Assembly: GCA_036734945.1 (NCBI GenBank)
Contig: DAIMXP010000007.1
Coordinates: 1 to 64,000 of the forward strand
Direction of reading: 5' to 3'
DNA from: UBA4733 sp036734945
GTDB lineage: Bacteria; Chloroflexota; UBA4733
DNA length: 64,000 nucleotides
In this document: positions 41,558 to 49,090 of the stretch, in pieces
Position numbering within the stretch: the first letter of the stretch is position 1
How the letters are laid out: every line of letters starts with the position of its first letter
Notes under the pieces: model-generated
Databases searched by the model: none
What the model saw: the letters and a program-made list of their open reading frames with translations, nothing else
What the model was told of the DNA's origin: nothing
Made by a program: the position numbers and the translations under genes

Positions 41558-42790
41558 TCAGGCGAACCGCTCGGCGGCGGCCTTGGCCATGCGGGTCCAG
41601 TGGTGCAGCCGGTCGAGATGGCCATTGAGCGTCTGCAGCTCGCGCAGGACGACCTGCGTGTAGCAGCCACGCAAGCGCCGCAGGCCGTCGTCCAGTCCCC
41701 GCTGGAGGATGGAGAGGTCGTCGGTGAAAATGACGTCGGTGGCCTTCTGCCGCCACATGATGACGTAATCGCTGCCCACCCGGTCGATCACCGTGTCGAG
41801 ATTCGTCCAGGCGCTGCACACAAAGATGCGCAGGTTGGGGATGCGCAGGACGCCATCGATCTTGCGGGTGAGGTTCTCGCAGCAGCCGTAGGCGGACAGC
41901 CCGAACTGCTCGATGATCGGGAGTTGATAGGCGAGGGAAAACTCTTCCCACATCGCGGGCGACACCGACTCGAACTCCTGGCTGTTCGCCATCACCCAGA
42001 GATTCCGATACGTGACGCCACCATCGGCTGGTTCCGAGCCGACCGGGTCGCTGCAGAGCATCGGTCCGCTGTTGTTCGGCGTGAGCACGCCGGCGGCTTC
42101 CACCTCGCGCATCGCCTGCAGCACCCCGTCGCGCAGGTGGGCCATCAGGCGATGCACCAGCTCTGGCTCGGCCGCCATGTCAAGCATCAGTTCGGAGAGT
42201 CCGCGCAGGTCGGCCGCTGCCGTGCCCAGGGTCGCGCTGAGCGGTGCGTCGCAGGTGCGCCGAACGGGCAGGGTGTCCCCCAACAACTCCGCCGCTCGCT
42301 CCAGCGCACGCTCGGTGCGGGCACGGTTGTAGCGGAAGTGCGGCAGGCGCAGCTTGTCGAAGTCCGCTCTGGTTACGAGCGCTGGATCGAAGCCCCAGGC
42401 GCCCCCTTCGTCGTCGGAGTCCAGCCGATGCACCGGCAACCCCCAGATGGAAGGCGGATCACGATCAAAGACGACCGGAACAGGGAAGCCCGCGTCAACC
42501 GGTGTGTCGTCGCCAATGTCGTGCTTGATCAGCGTCATCCGCAGGCTGCGCTCCACGCTCCGCCGCCAGGGATCATGACAGGCGAGCTGTTCCTCGGGGA
42601 GCAACTCCGGCCAGGCGCCAACCGGCTTGCACCAGACCGGCGCTCGGTCAGCGCAACGCAAAGCATTCACGTCCCGCCAGCGCTGCTGAATCAGGCGGTT
42701 CTCCGGACCGGCGGCAATCTCCGCCACCTGGTCGGCCAGCCGTCGTACGCAGTCGCGTTCGTCCGTCAGGCGCGGCGTCGCCACAGCCAT
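41558..42790 (-). CDS. URO-D-fold protein of the long subfamily, putative methyltransferase 3
   Basis: A 410-aa protein from the ATG at 42790 (aaggggtg upstream). The first 100 residues are family-specific: DVNALRCADRAPVWCKPVGAWPE and a WGLPVHR stretch. The barrel part shows NLWVMANSQEFESVSPAMWEEF and YGCCENLTRKI, where a Cys-Cys pair occupies a site near the barrel mouth. The homologous segment in the 42899 gene reads YGCCEDLTAKI. This double-Cys motif distinguishes the subfamily and may bind metal or a corrinoid partner. The two genes are on the same strand, 109 nt apart. Function inferred from fold and neighbours. Confidence 0.85.
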   Translation of the reverse strand: MAVATPRLTDERDCVRRLADQVAEIAAGPENRLIQQRWRDVNALRCADRAPVWCKPVGAWPELLPEEQLACHDPWRRSVERSLRMTLIKHDIGDDTPVDAGFPVPVVFDRDPPSIWGLPVHRLDSDDEGGAWGFDPALVTRADFDKLRLPHFRYNRARTERALERAAELLGDTLPVRRTCDAPLSATLGTAAADLRGLSELMLDMAAEPELVHRLMAHLRDGVLQAMREVEAAGVLTPNNSGPMLCSDPVGSEPADGGVTYRNLWVMANSQEFESVSPAMWEEFSLAYQLPIIEQFGLSAYGCCENLTRKIDGVLRIPNLRIFVCSAWTNLDTVIDRVGSDYVIMWRQKATDVIFTDDLSILQRGLDDGLRRLRGCYTQVVLRELQTLNGHLDRLHHWTRMAKAAAERFA

Positions 42791-42898
42791 GCTGCTCACC
42801 CCTTACCGTACTCATCGGCACTCTACCATGGCCAAGGACACGATGGGACTCGACGCTCGCAGTGCCAGGGTTCGACGCGCATCGGGGGCCGCGCTCAG

Positions 42899-44113
42899 TC
42901 AGAGCCGCTCGATCTCCTCGCGCGCGATCCTGACCCACTGTGGGATGCGGGTCGGGTCGTGCTGGACGGTCTCCACGTCTTTCAGGGTGATATCGACGTG
43001 GCAGCCCCGGCACGCCGCGAGGTCCCGTCTGAGGACCCCTCGAACTTGCTCCGAACTGAAGCCGTAGGCCACCATGTCCACCGGGCTGGGACGGTAGCTC
43101 AGCACATAGTCCTTCCCGATCTGCTCGGCACACCGGGCGACGTTAGCGAAGGGCGACACGGCGATCCGGCGCAGGTTCGGGATCTGCCGGAGGATCTTGA
43201 TCTTGGCGGTCAGGTCCTCGCAGCAACCGTAGGCGACCAGGCCGAACTTCTGGAGGATCGGCAGTTGATACCGCAGCAGGAAGTCGTTTTGCATCGCCGG
43301 CGAGACGCCCGTGAACTCCTGGGAAGCCATGAAGACCCAGAGACGGCTCCGTTTCACGCCGTTGACGTTTGGCGCGGGGTCGTCCAGTTCCTTCGCGTAG
43401 GGCATCGCCTGATTCTGGTGCGCGCCCAGGCCCCAATCCCCGGCTGTTTCGGCGGCGTCGTGGGTCCGGAGAATGCCGTCAGACATGAACTGCAGCAGGC
43501 GGTGAAGCCATTCCGGGTTGTCCAGCATGTCCAGCATGAAGTGCTCGATGCCTCGGAGGTAGCCCAGGTCCGTCGAGATGTCTGCGGACCACATCCGGTA
43601 CGCCGGGCCGCGGTCGACGTTGACCGTGATCATGTCGCCAATCGCGTCTTCGAGGCGCCGAGCATGCTCCGCCGTTCGCTCCTCATCGAGCTCGTGCCTG
43701 GGGGAACGTAGGCGCTGCGCATCTTCGAGGCGCTTGATCGCATAGTCGACCTTGAAGGAACCGCGCGATTCCTCCGCGAAGTTCCGCGGGGCGTCGACAC
43801 CCCAACCCTGACAACGATAGGCCGCACGAACCGTCACCCAGGGCTCGAAGATGGAATCATCCTGCAAGCCGTGCCAGAAGAGCTGATACCGGAAGAAGTT
43901 CTCGTAGGAACGGAAGAAGGGGTCCTCGCAGTGGCAGCGGGACTCGGGCATCTCCTGCCAGGCGAACGCGCGCACGTAGATCAGGGGTCGGGTGAACTCG
44001 AGGCTGTTGTGTCGGCGCCAGAGATTCCGCCGAACCGCTTGCTCCGGGTCGTTGCAGACCTCGACGTAGCGCCTTGCCAAGTCGCGCAGGATAGCTCGAT
44101 CGGCCACTGTCAT
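42899..44113 (-). CDS. URO-D-fold protein of the long subfamily, putative methyltransferase 4
   Basis: A 404-aa relative of the 41558 product. Shared elements are RNLWRRHNSLEFTRPLIYVR near the N-terminus, LWVFMASQEFTGVSPAMQNDF and YGCCEDLTAKI, in the same order. The two differ a lot elsewhere, so they are old paralogues, perhaps for two substrates or two subunits. It starts at the ATG at 44113 with no clear ribosome site. The gene is divergent from the aldo/keto reductase, sharing a 388-bp intergenic region that contains an 11-bp tandem repeat. It is the first gene of its two-gene operon. Confidence 0.85.
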   Translation of the reverse strand: MTVADRAILRDLARRYVEVCNDPEQAVRRNLWRRHNSLEFTRPLIYVRAFAWQEMPESRCHCEDPFFRSYENFFRYQLFWHGLQDDSIFEPWVTVRAAYRCQGWGVDAPRNFAEESRGSFKVDYAIKRLEDAQRLRSPRHELDEERTAEHARRLEDAIGDMITVNVDRGPAYRMWSADISTDLGYLRGIEHFMLDMLDNPEWLHRLLQFMSDGILRTHDAAETAGDWGLGAHQNQAMPYAKELDDPAPNVNGVKRSRLWVFMASQEFTGVSPAMQNDFLLRYQLPILQKFGLVAYGCCEDLTAKIKILRQIPNLRRIAVSPFANVARCAEQIGKDYVLSYRPSPVDMVAYGFSSEQVRGVLRRDLAACRGCHVDITLKDVETVQHDPTRIPQWVRIAREEIERL

Positions 44114-44501
44114 TGCCTACTGCCTCGCCGTTCCGCCGCCCCCTGACAGGGACCAGCGGTCGCCTGGCGTCAGGATAACAGGCCCTGGCGCGTTCCGGCA
44201 AACCCGCTCGCCGGTCAGGCCATGTGGCCACCGCCCGGTCCTGGCAAGGCGGCGTGGCGCCTTGACCGAGTGGCAGTCCCCATGCGCCTGGCGGGCCGCT
44301 TCATGGACGTGCTATGCTCTGCCCTGTAGGATGAAGTTCAACAGCACATGCCGGTTCTTGGCGGCGCTCCCTCCGGCGGCGTGACCGACTTGTCACCTCC
44401 GGAGCCGCCGGTTTGAACCATTTTTGAACCATTGTCGAAGGGAGCACGCGGGACCGGGGTCGAGGCAAGGATGCCTTCAAGAACGGGGAGGAGACGGGAG
44501 A
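44114..44501. other. Divergent regulatory region of the methyltransferase cluster
   Basis: These 388 bp separate the minus-strand URO-D gene from the plus-strand aldo/keto reductase. They contain a hairpin at 44245-44264 (caaggcg/cgccttg, 6-nt loop) and a tandem repeat at 44412-44433. No gene is evident. A ggagacggg stretch at 44489-44497 precedes the reductase ATG. Confidence 0.55.
44412..44433 (+). repeat. Two tandem copies of an 11-bp direct repeat (tttgaaccatt)
   Basis: Two exact, abutting copies, spaced one DNA turn apart, 69 bp before the aldo/keto reductase start. That geometry suits a direct-repeat binding protein on one DNA face. No regulator is assigned. Confidence 0.75.
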
Positions 44502-45392
44502 ATGGAAACACGCGCTTTGGGCCGGACCGGACTCGAAGTGTCGACGCTGTGCATGGGCTGCTGGGAAATCGGCGGCCTGTTCTGGGGGCCGGTCGAGGCT
44601 GGCGCGGCGGTCGCCTTGTTGCGGCGCGCTCACGAGGCCGGAGTGACGACCTTCGATCTCTCCGACAACTACGGCAACGGCCGCAGTGAGGTGCTCGTGG
44701 GGGCAGGGCTGGGCGAAGTACGCCAGCAGACTGTCCTGGTCACGAAGGCGGGCTACATCATGGGCGCCGACGGCGCACAGTCGGTAATGAAGCGACCGAT
44801 CGCGCAGCGCTTCGACCGCGCCTACTTGACCTGGGAATGTGAGATGAGCCTCTGGCGGCTCGGCACCGATTACCTCGACGTGTTTCTGCTCCACGATTAC
44901 TTGCTGTCCTCGCCAGATCCGTCGGCCGAGGCGGCCGACGAGCCGTTTGAGGCGCTGCTCCGCCTGAAAGAGGCGGGGAAGATCCGCCACTACGGAGTGT
45001 CTGCGACTCCAGCCGTGGCCCAGGTGGCGATCGAGCGGTTCGGCGCTGAAGTGGTCGAGGTCCCGTTCAACCTCCTCGATCAGCGGGCTGCCCAGCAGCT
45101 TTTCCCGGTGGCCGCGGAACGGGGCGTCGGCGTCCTGGCCCGTAGCCCATTCGCCAGCGGACGCCTCTTTCGGCCGCGGAGCGAGACGGAAGGGCAGGCG
45201 CGCGACCTGAGACAGCTCGTTCGGCCTCCGGCGAAGAGTCTGGCCGAACTGGCCATCAAGTTCGTCCTGTCCTGCGCTCCCGTGGCGAGCGTCGTGACAG
45301 GGATCGCGCGGGAGTCGGAGCTGGACGAGAATACCGACGCGGCCAGCCCGCCGTTCCTGCTGCCCGACCAGGTCGCCGAACTGGCATCTTGA
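44502..45392 (+). CDS. Aldo/keto reductase
   Basis: A 296-aa AKR starting METRALGRTGLEVSTLCMG. The catalytic tetrad is visible: Asp in FDLSDNYGNG, Tyr in the same loop, Lys in VLVTKAGYI and His in VFLLHDYLL. The C-terminal NADPH-binding site is represented by PPAKSLAELAIKFVLS. AKRs reduce aldehydes or ketones with NADPH. Its place inside a methyltransferase cluster suggests it oxidises or reduces the demethylated product or opens a sugar ring before demethylation; that is inference. It is 132 nt upstream of the corrinoid protein gene on the same strand. Confidence 0.92.
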   Translation: METRALGRTGLEVSTLCMGCWEIGGLFWGPVEAGAAVALLRRAHEAGVTTFDLSDNYGNGRSEVLVGAGLGEVRQQTVLVTKAGYIMGADGAQSVMKRPIAQRFDRAYLTWECEMSLWRLGTDYLDVFLLHDYLLSSPDPSAEAADEPFEALLRLKEAGKIRHYGVSATPAVAQVAIERFGAEVVEVPFNLLDQRAAQQLFPVAAERGVGVLARSPFASGRLFRPRSETEGQARDLRQLVRPPAKSLAELAIKFVLSCAPVASVVTGIARESELDENTDAASPPFLLPDQVAELAS

Positions 45393-45524
45393 CATGAGAC
45401 AGTAGATCAAGGAGTGCGTTGGACGTGGGCGAACGTGAGGTGTCTGCGTGACGCACTCTCCGTTGCTAATCCGGCGTGACCGTGGTATATTGCTGGCCAA
45501 GGACGCACGGGAGCGTAAAGATCC

Positions 45525-46172
45525 ATGAACTTACGCGAACTCGAAGAGGCCGTCATCACCGGGAAGGCGCGTGACGCCGAGGCGCTCACGCGCGCCGCTC
45601 TGGCGGCGGGCGTTGCGCCGCTGCGCGTGATCAGCGAAGCGCTCGTGCCTGGCATGCACGAGGTGGGCGAGCGGTTTAAGCGCGAGGAGTACTACGTTCC
45701 CGAGTTGCTGCTGGCCGCACGGGCGATGAAGACGGCGCTGGCGCTGATCAAGCCACTGTTGACTACCGCGGAACAAGCGAACAGCCGGCAGACCCGTGTG
45801 GTCATCGGCACCGTCCAGGGCGACCTGCACGACATCGGGAAGAACCTGGTGGCGATGATGCTCGAAGGAGCAGGCTTCGAGGTGCTTGACCTCGGAACCA
45901 ACGTCAAGGCGGAGCAGTTTGTCCGGGCGGTGATCGAGAACGACGCGCAGGTCGTGGCCCTGTCGGCGCTGTTGACGACGACGATGACCAACATGGCAGC
46001 GGTGATTGATGCGTTGCGCCAGGCGAACGTGCGCGAGCGCGTGCTCGTGATCGTGGGGGGGGCAGCCGTGACCGAGCGATTCGCCCAGCAAGTCGGGGCG
46101 GACGGGTTCGCGGCCGACGCGGCCACAGCGGTTGATGTGGTGCAAGAGCTTCTGCGGGCCCGCGTGGCTTGA
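45525..46172 (+). CDS. Corrinoid-binding carrier protein (MtaC/MetH B12-domain type)
   Basis: A 215-aa corrinoid protein with the N-terminal four-helix cap (VPGMHEVGERFKREEYYVPELL) and a Rossmann-like B12-binding domain. The lower-axial ligand motif is D100-x-H102-x2-G105 (DLHDIGKNLV). Further down come LSALLTTTM and VGGAAVTE, standard for MtaC/MtbC/MtvC proteins. It carries methyl-cobalamin between a substrate-specific methyltransferase (one or more of the URO-D-fold proteins around it) and an acceptor methyltransferase (36438). It is the only corrinoid protein in the window, so the six candidates probably share it. A 90-nt gap leads to the next URO-D gene. Confidence 0.95.
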   Translation: MNLRELEEAVITGKARDAEALTRAALAAGVAPLRVISEALVPGMHEVGERFKREEYYVPELLLAARAMKTALALIKPLLTTAEQANSRQTRVVIGTVQGDLHDIGKNLVAMMLEGAGFEVLDLGTNVKAEQFVRAVIENDAQVVALSALLTTTMTNMAAVIDALRQANVRERVLVIVGGAAVTERFAQQVGADGFAADAATAVDVVQELLRARVA

Positions 46173-46261
46173 TCCGCCGCCGCCGACCGGCTCGACCGGG
46201 GGTGCTTGCGCGGCGCTGCAGAGCGCAGTGACCAGCCAGGGGAGGTCTGAGAGGAAAGAGG

Positions 46262-47389
46262 ATGGACGCGCGCCAGCGATATCACGAGACGATGCAGTTT
46301 GGTCAGCCGGATCGTACCTTTCTCCTGCCACCGTGGCTCTGGAACAGCACGGTGGAACGCTGGCACAGCGAGGGGCTGCCGGCCGACATCCACGTCGACG
46401 CGTACTTCGGGACCGACCGTTACCAGGTTGCGCCAATCAGCGTGGGACTCCTGCCGGGTACCGAGCGCGAAGTGCTGAAGGAGGAAGGCAAGACACGTAT
46501 CGTTCGACGCGGGGGCGAAGGACAGATCATCCGCGAGTTTAAGGATCGTCCCGACATGAACATGCCCCAGTGGCTGGATTATCCGCTGAAAACGCGCGAG
46601 GACTGGGAACGCGAATTCAAGCCGAGACTCGATCCCACCTCTCCGAAGCGGTATCCACTCTGGTGGGCCGACTACGTTCGGACGGTTCAGGACCGCGACT
46701 ATCCCCTCGGGATCTCGGCCGGTTCCTTCTTCGGCTGGGTCCGCAACTGGATGGGCCTGGAGCGCCTCTCCTATACGTTTTCCGACGATCCCCTGCTCCT
46801 CCACGAGATCATCGACCACATCGCCACTTGCGTCTGCGAAACGATTCATCCGGCGCTGGACGCGATTCAGTTCGACTTCGCTCTGATCTGGGAAGACATG
46901 GCCGGCAAGGGCAGCCCCCTTTGTTCGCCCACCACGTTCCGAGAGTTCCAGGTACCCGCTTACCAGCGCGTCACCGACCTGCTCCACAGTCACGGTGTGG
47001 ACATCATCCTGGTGGACAGCGACGGGCTGAACGGCCCGATCATTCCTTGCTGGTTGGACGCCGGGGTCACCGGCTTCTATCCCCTGGAAGTCGCCGCCGG
47101 GGAAGATGCTGTGGCGTTGCGTCGCCGCTACGGCAAGAACCTCATGCTTTACGGGAACGTCGACAAGCGCGTGCTGGCGCAGGGACCGGAAGCGATCGAT
47201 GCTGAAGTGCTGTCCAAAATCCCCTGGCTGCTGCTCCAGGGCGGCTATGCGCCGTGGATCGACCATCTGGTGCCACCCGACGTCTCGTTCGCGCATTTTC
47301 GCTACTACATGGAACTCCTCCAGCGGGTGGCCGCGGACCCCGGCGCCGCCCTTGACGAAGCCCGGCGCCGTGGTTACTGGCAGGAGTGA
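46262..47389 (+). CDS. Uroporphyrinogen decarboxylase-fold protein, putative methyltransferase 5
   Basis: A 375-aa protein immediately downstream of the corrinoid gene, which makes it the best candidate for the corrinoid's main partner. It starts MDARQRYHETMQFGQPDRTF after agaggaaagag. The metal-site counterpart reads VDSDGLNG, where the His ligand is Asp and no later Cys is found (GGYAPWIDHLVPPDV replaces the Cys segment). So no zinc site of the MtaA type is possible. Other blocks are GISAGSFFGWVRNWMG and IWEDMAGKGSPLCSP. MtvB-like O-demethylases are one known role for such proteins. Substrate unknown. Confidence 0.87.
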   Translation: MDARQRYHETMQFGQPDRTFLLPPWLWNSTVERWHSEGLPADIHVDAYFGTDRYQVAPISVGLLPGTEREVLKEEGKTRIVRRGGEGQIIREFKDRPDMNMPQWLDYPLKTREDWEREFKPRLDPTSPKRYPLWWADYVRTVQDRDYPLGISAGSFFGWVRNWMGLERLSYTFSDDPLLLHEIIDHIATCVCETIHPALDAIQFDFALIWEDMAGKGSPLCSPTTFREFQVPAYQRVTDLLHSHGVDIILVDSDGLNGPIIPCWLDAGVTGFYPLEVAAGEDAVALRRRYGKNLMLYGNVDKRVLAQGPEAIDAEVLSKIPWLLLQGGYAPWIDHLVPPDVSFAHFRYYMELLQRVAADPGAALDEARRRGYWQE

Positions 47390-47431
47390 CCGCCTGTCCC
47401 CACGCCATCTGAGAAGGACGAGACGACTGCG

Positions 47432-48553
47432 ATGAATAGCCGCGAACGCTTCCTGGCTGTCGTGCGCTTTGAGCCCCTTGATGTCGTTCCGCTCCCTTGC
47501 CTCTTTCAGTGCTTCGAGCCGGAGACCATGCAGCGCTGGTATCGCGAAGGGTTGCGGCGTGACGCGCACGTGATCACGCAGTTCGGCTTCGAGCGCATGG
47601 AGGTTGCGCCGGTCGCGCTCGGCCTGCTCCCCGGGTTGGCGACGGCCGACGTCGAGGAGAGCGAAGAGTGGCGCGTCGGAACGGACCGCGAGCATGGTGA
47701 GGAGACGGTGGGGCGCGCCGACGCAGCGCGGGAACGCTTTCCCCTGCGCACGCGCGAGCAGTGGGCGGCAGTGCGAGGGCGGCTGAACCCTGCATCACCG
47801 GCACGCTACCCGCGCTTCTTTGCGGACTATTGCCGCGAACGTCGTGGCCGCGACTACCCGCTGGGTCTCCAACTGGCCGGCCCCTTCAGCGCGTTGCACG
47901 ATTGGATGGGGCTGCGTCGCCTGGGAACCGCAGCGCGCACCGAACGCTCCTGGGTGGAGGAAATGGTGGCGCACCTGGGCGACTTCGTCGTGCAGGCGGC
48001 GCAGCGGGCCGTCGCGAACCTCGACCTCGACTTCGTGATCATCAAGGAACCCTGGGCCTATCGGGCCGGCGCGCTTGGATCGCCCAGCGAGTTCGACCGG
48101 CTGTTCCGACCGTTCTTCCGTCAGGTGGTCGGCGCTCTGCGAGCTGCAGGAGTTCCGGCGATCATGGTCGAGTCGAGAGGGCGGGTGGCGGACCTCATCC
48201 CATTCTGGCTGGCGAGCGGGGTGAACTGTCTGGGCTTCCTCGAGGTTGGTGGAGGGCTCGACGCGGTGGGGTTACGCGAGCGGTATGGACGCGATCTGGT
48301 GCTAATCGGCAACCTGGACGCCCGGGTGCTGGCGGGCCAGTGGCGCGACATCGCCGACGAGATTCTGGCCAAGGCGCCGGTGCTGCTCGCGGCAGGCGGC
48401 TACTTTCCGACCGTGGATCAGCCCGTCCCTTCCGACGTGCCACTGGAGAACTACGAGTATTATCTGGCCCTGTTACGCCACCTGGGCGGAGATGAGGCTG
48501 CCGAGTGGGAGTCACACGAGCGCAGACACGTCTTGACGGTTGTTCGACCGTGA
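47432..48553 (+). CDS. Uroporphyrinogen decarboxylase-fold protein, putative methyltransferase 6
   Basis: A 373-aa paralogue of the 46262 protein, sharing the N-terminal RxRFLAVVRFEPLDV opening, a LAGPFSALHDWMG segment and IKEPWAYRAGALGSP where its partner has EDMAGKGSP. The site corresponding to H-x-C reads VESRGRVA, so none of the zinc ligands remains and even the acidic residue is shifted. It ends GGYFPTVDQPVPSDV, parallel to GGYAPWIDHLVPPDV. The pair 46262/47432, separated by 42 nt, are close in sequence and probably form a heteromer or act on related substrates. It is the last gene of the corrinoid operon. Confidence 0.87.
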   Translation: MNSRERFLAVVRFEPLDVVPLPCLFQCFEPETMQRWYREGLRRDAHVITQFGFERMEVAPVALGLLPGLATADVEESEEWRVGTDREHGEETVGRADAARERFPLRTREQWAAVRGRLNPASPARYPRFFADYCRERRGRDYPLGLQLAGPFSALHDWMGLRRLGTAARTERSWVEEMVAHLGDFVVQAAQRAVANLDLDFVIIKEPWAYRAGALGSPSEFDRLFRPFFRQVVGALRAAGVPAIMVESRGRVADLIPFWLASGVNCLGFLEVGGGLDAVGLRERYGRDLVLIGNLDARVLAGQWRDIADEILAKAPVLLAAGGYFPTVDQPVPSDVPLENYEYYLALLRHLGGDEAAEWESHERRHVLTVVRP

Positions 48554-48669
48554 CCGACCGTGTTGGCGTCCCTACGTTGGCCCGCAAGACCCGACTTGAG
48601 GGGGCGCCAGGCGCAGCCACGGAAGGGAATAAAGTTTACATTTCGTGAGTTGTGTGGCATCATCGGTGT

Positions 48670-49050
48670 ATGGATGCCGATACTGTGCTGGCAGAAAAGT
48701 TGACTGCGATCCTGCCCCACCCCACCGAGAAGTAGCGTCACCTGCTCCTGTTGCTGGGCCAGGTCGTCTCCATCACCGGCGACTGGTTGGCCAGCATCGC
48801 GCTGCTCGTCTTTGTCTACCAGCGGACCGGCTCGGGCCTGGCGGTGGGCGCCCTGCGCGGCCGCGTCTTTGGTATGCTGACGGCGACGTCCAACTTGACC
48901 AGCATGGTCTCGATGGCGGCGGGCGGAGCCCTGGCCGACATCATTGGGATTCGTGAGGTGTACGCTCTCGCAGGGCTGGTGATTGTCGCGGGTGGCGTCG
49001 CGGCCCTTGGTGTGACTATTGACAGGAGCCATTCAGGCGGCGTAGTCTAG
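48670..49050 (+). pseudogene. MFS transporter, nonsense mutation and large internal deletion
   Basis: In one frame from the ATG at 48670: MDADTVLAEKLTAILPHPTEK, a TAG stop at 48733-48735, then RHLLLLLGQVVSITGDWLAS and VYQRTGSGLAVGAL. This is the N-terminal start of a transporter of the DHA/enterobactin-exporter group (MFS). It then jumps to RGRVFGMLTATSNLTSMVSM and ADIIGIREVYALAGLVIVAG, which belong to the last helices. About 250-300 residues between the two are missing. So there is both a nonsense mutation and an internal deletion. Not functional. Confidence 0.75.
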
Positions 49051-49090
49051 ACGCCAGTCGAGTCATTGATTGGGGACTCGGAGGCAGACC

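Noticed and set aside
41600..43711. Plus-strand open frame of 703 codons
   Set aside because: Antisense of the two long-subfamily URO-D genes; reading it as protein shows no family features.
44245..44264. Hairpin as a terminator in the divergent region
   Set aside because: Both flanking genes point away from it and no T-tract follows.
45692..47695. Minus-strand open frame of 667 codons
   Set aside because: Overlaps the corrinoid and URO-D genes on the plus strand; a typical high-GC shadow.
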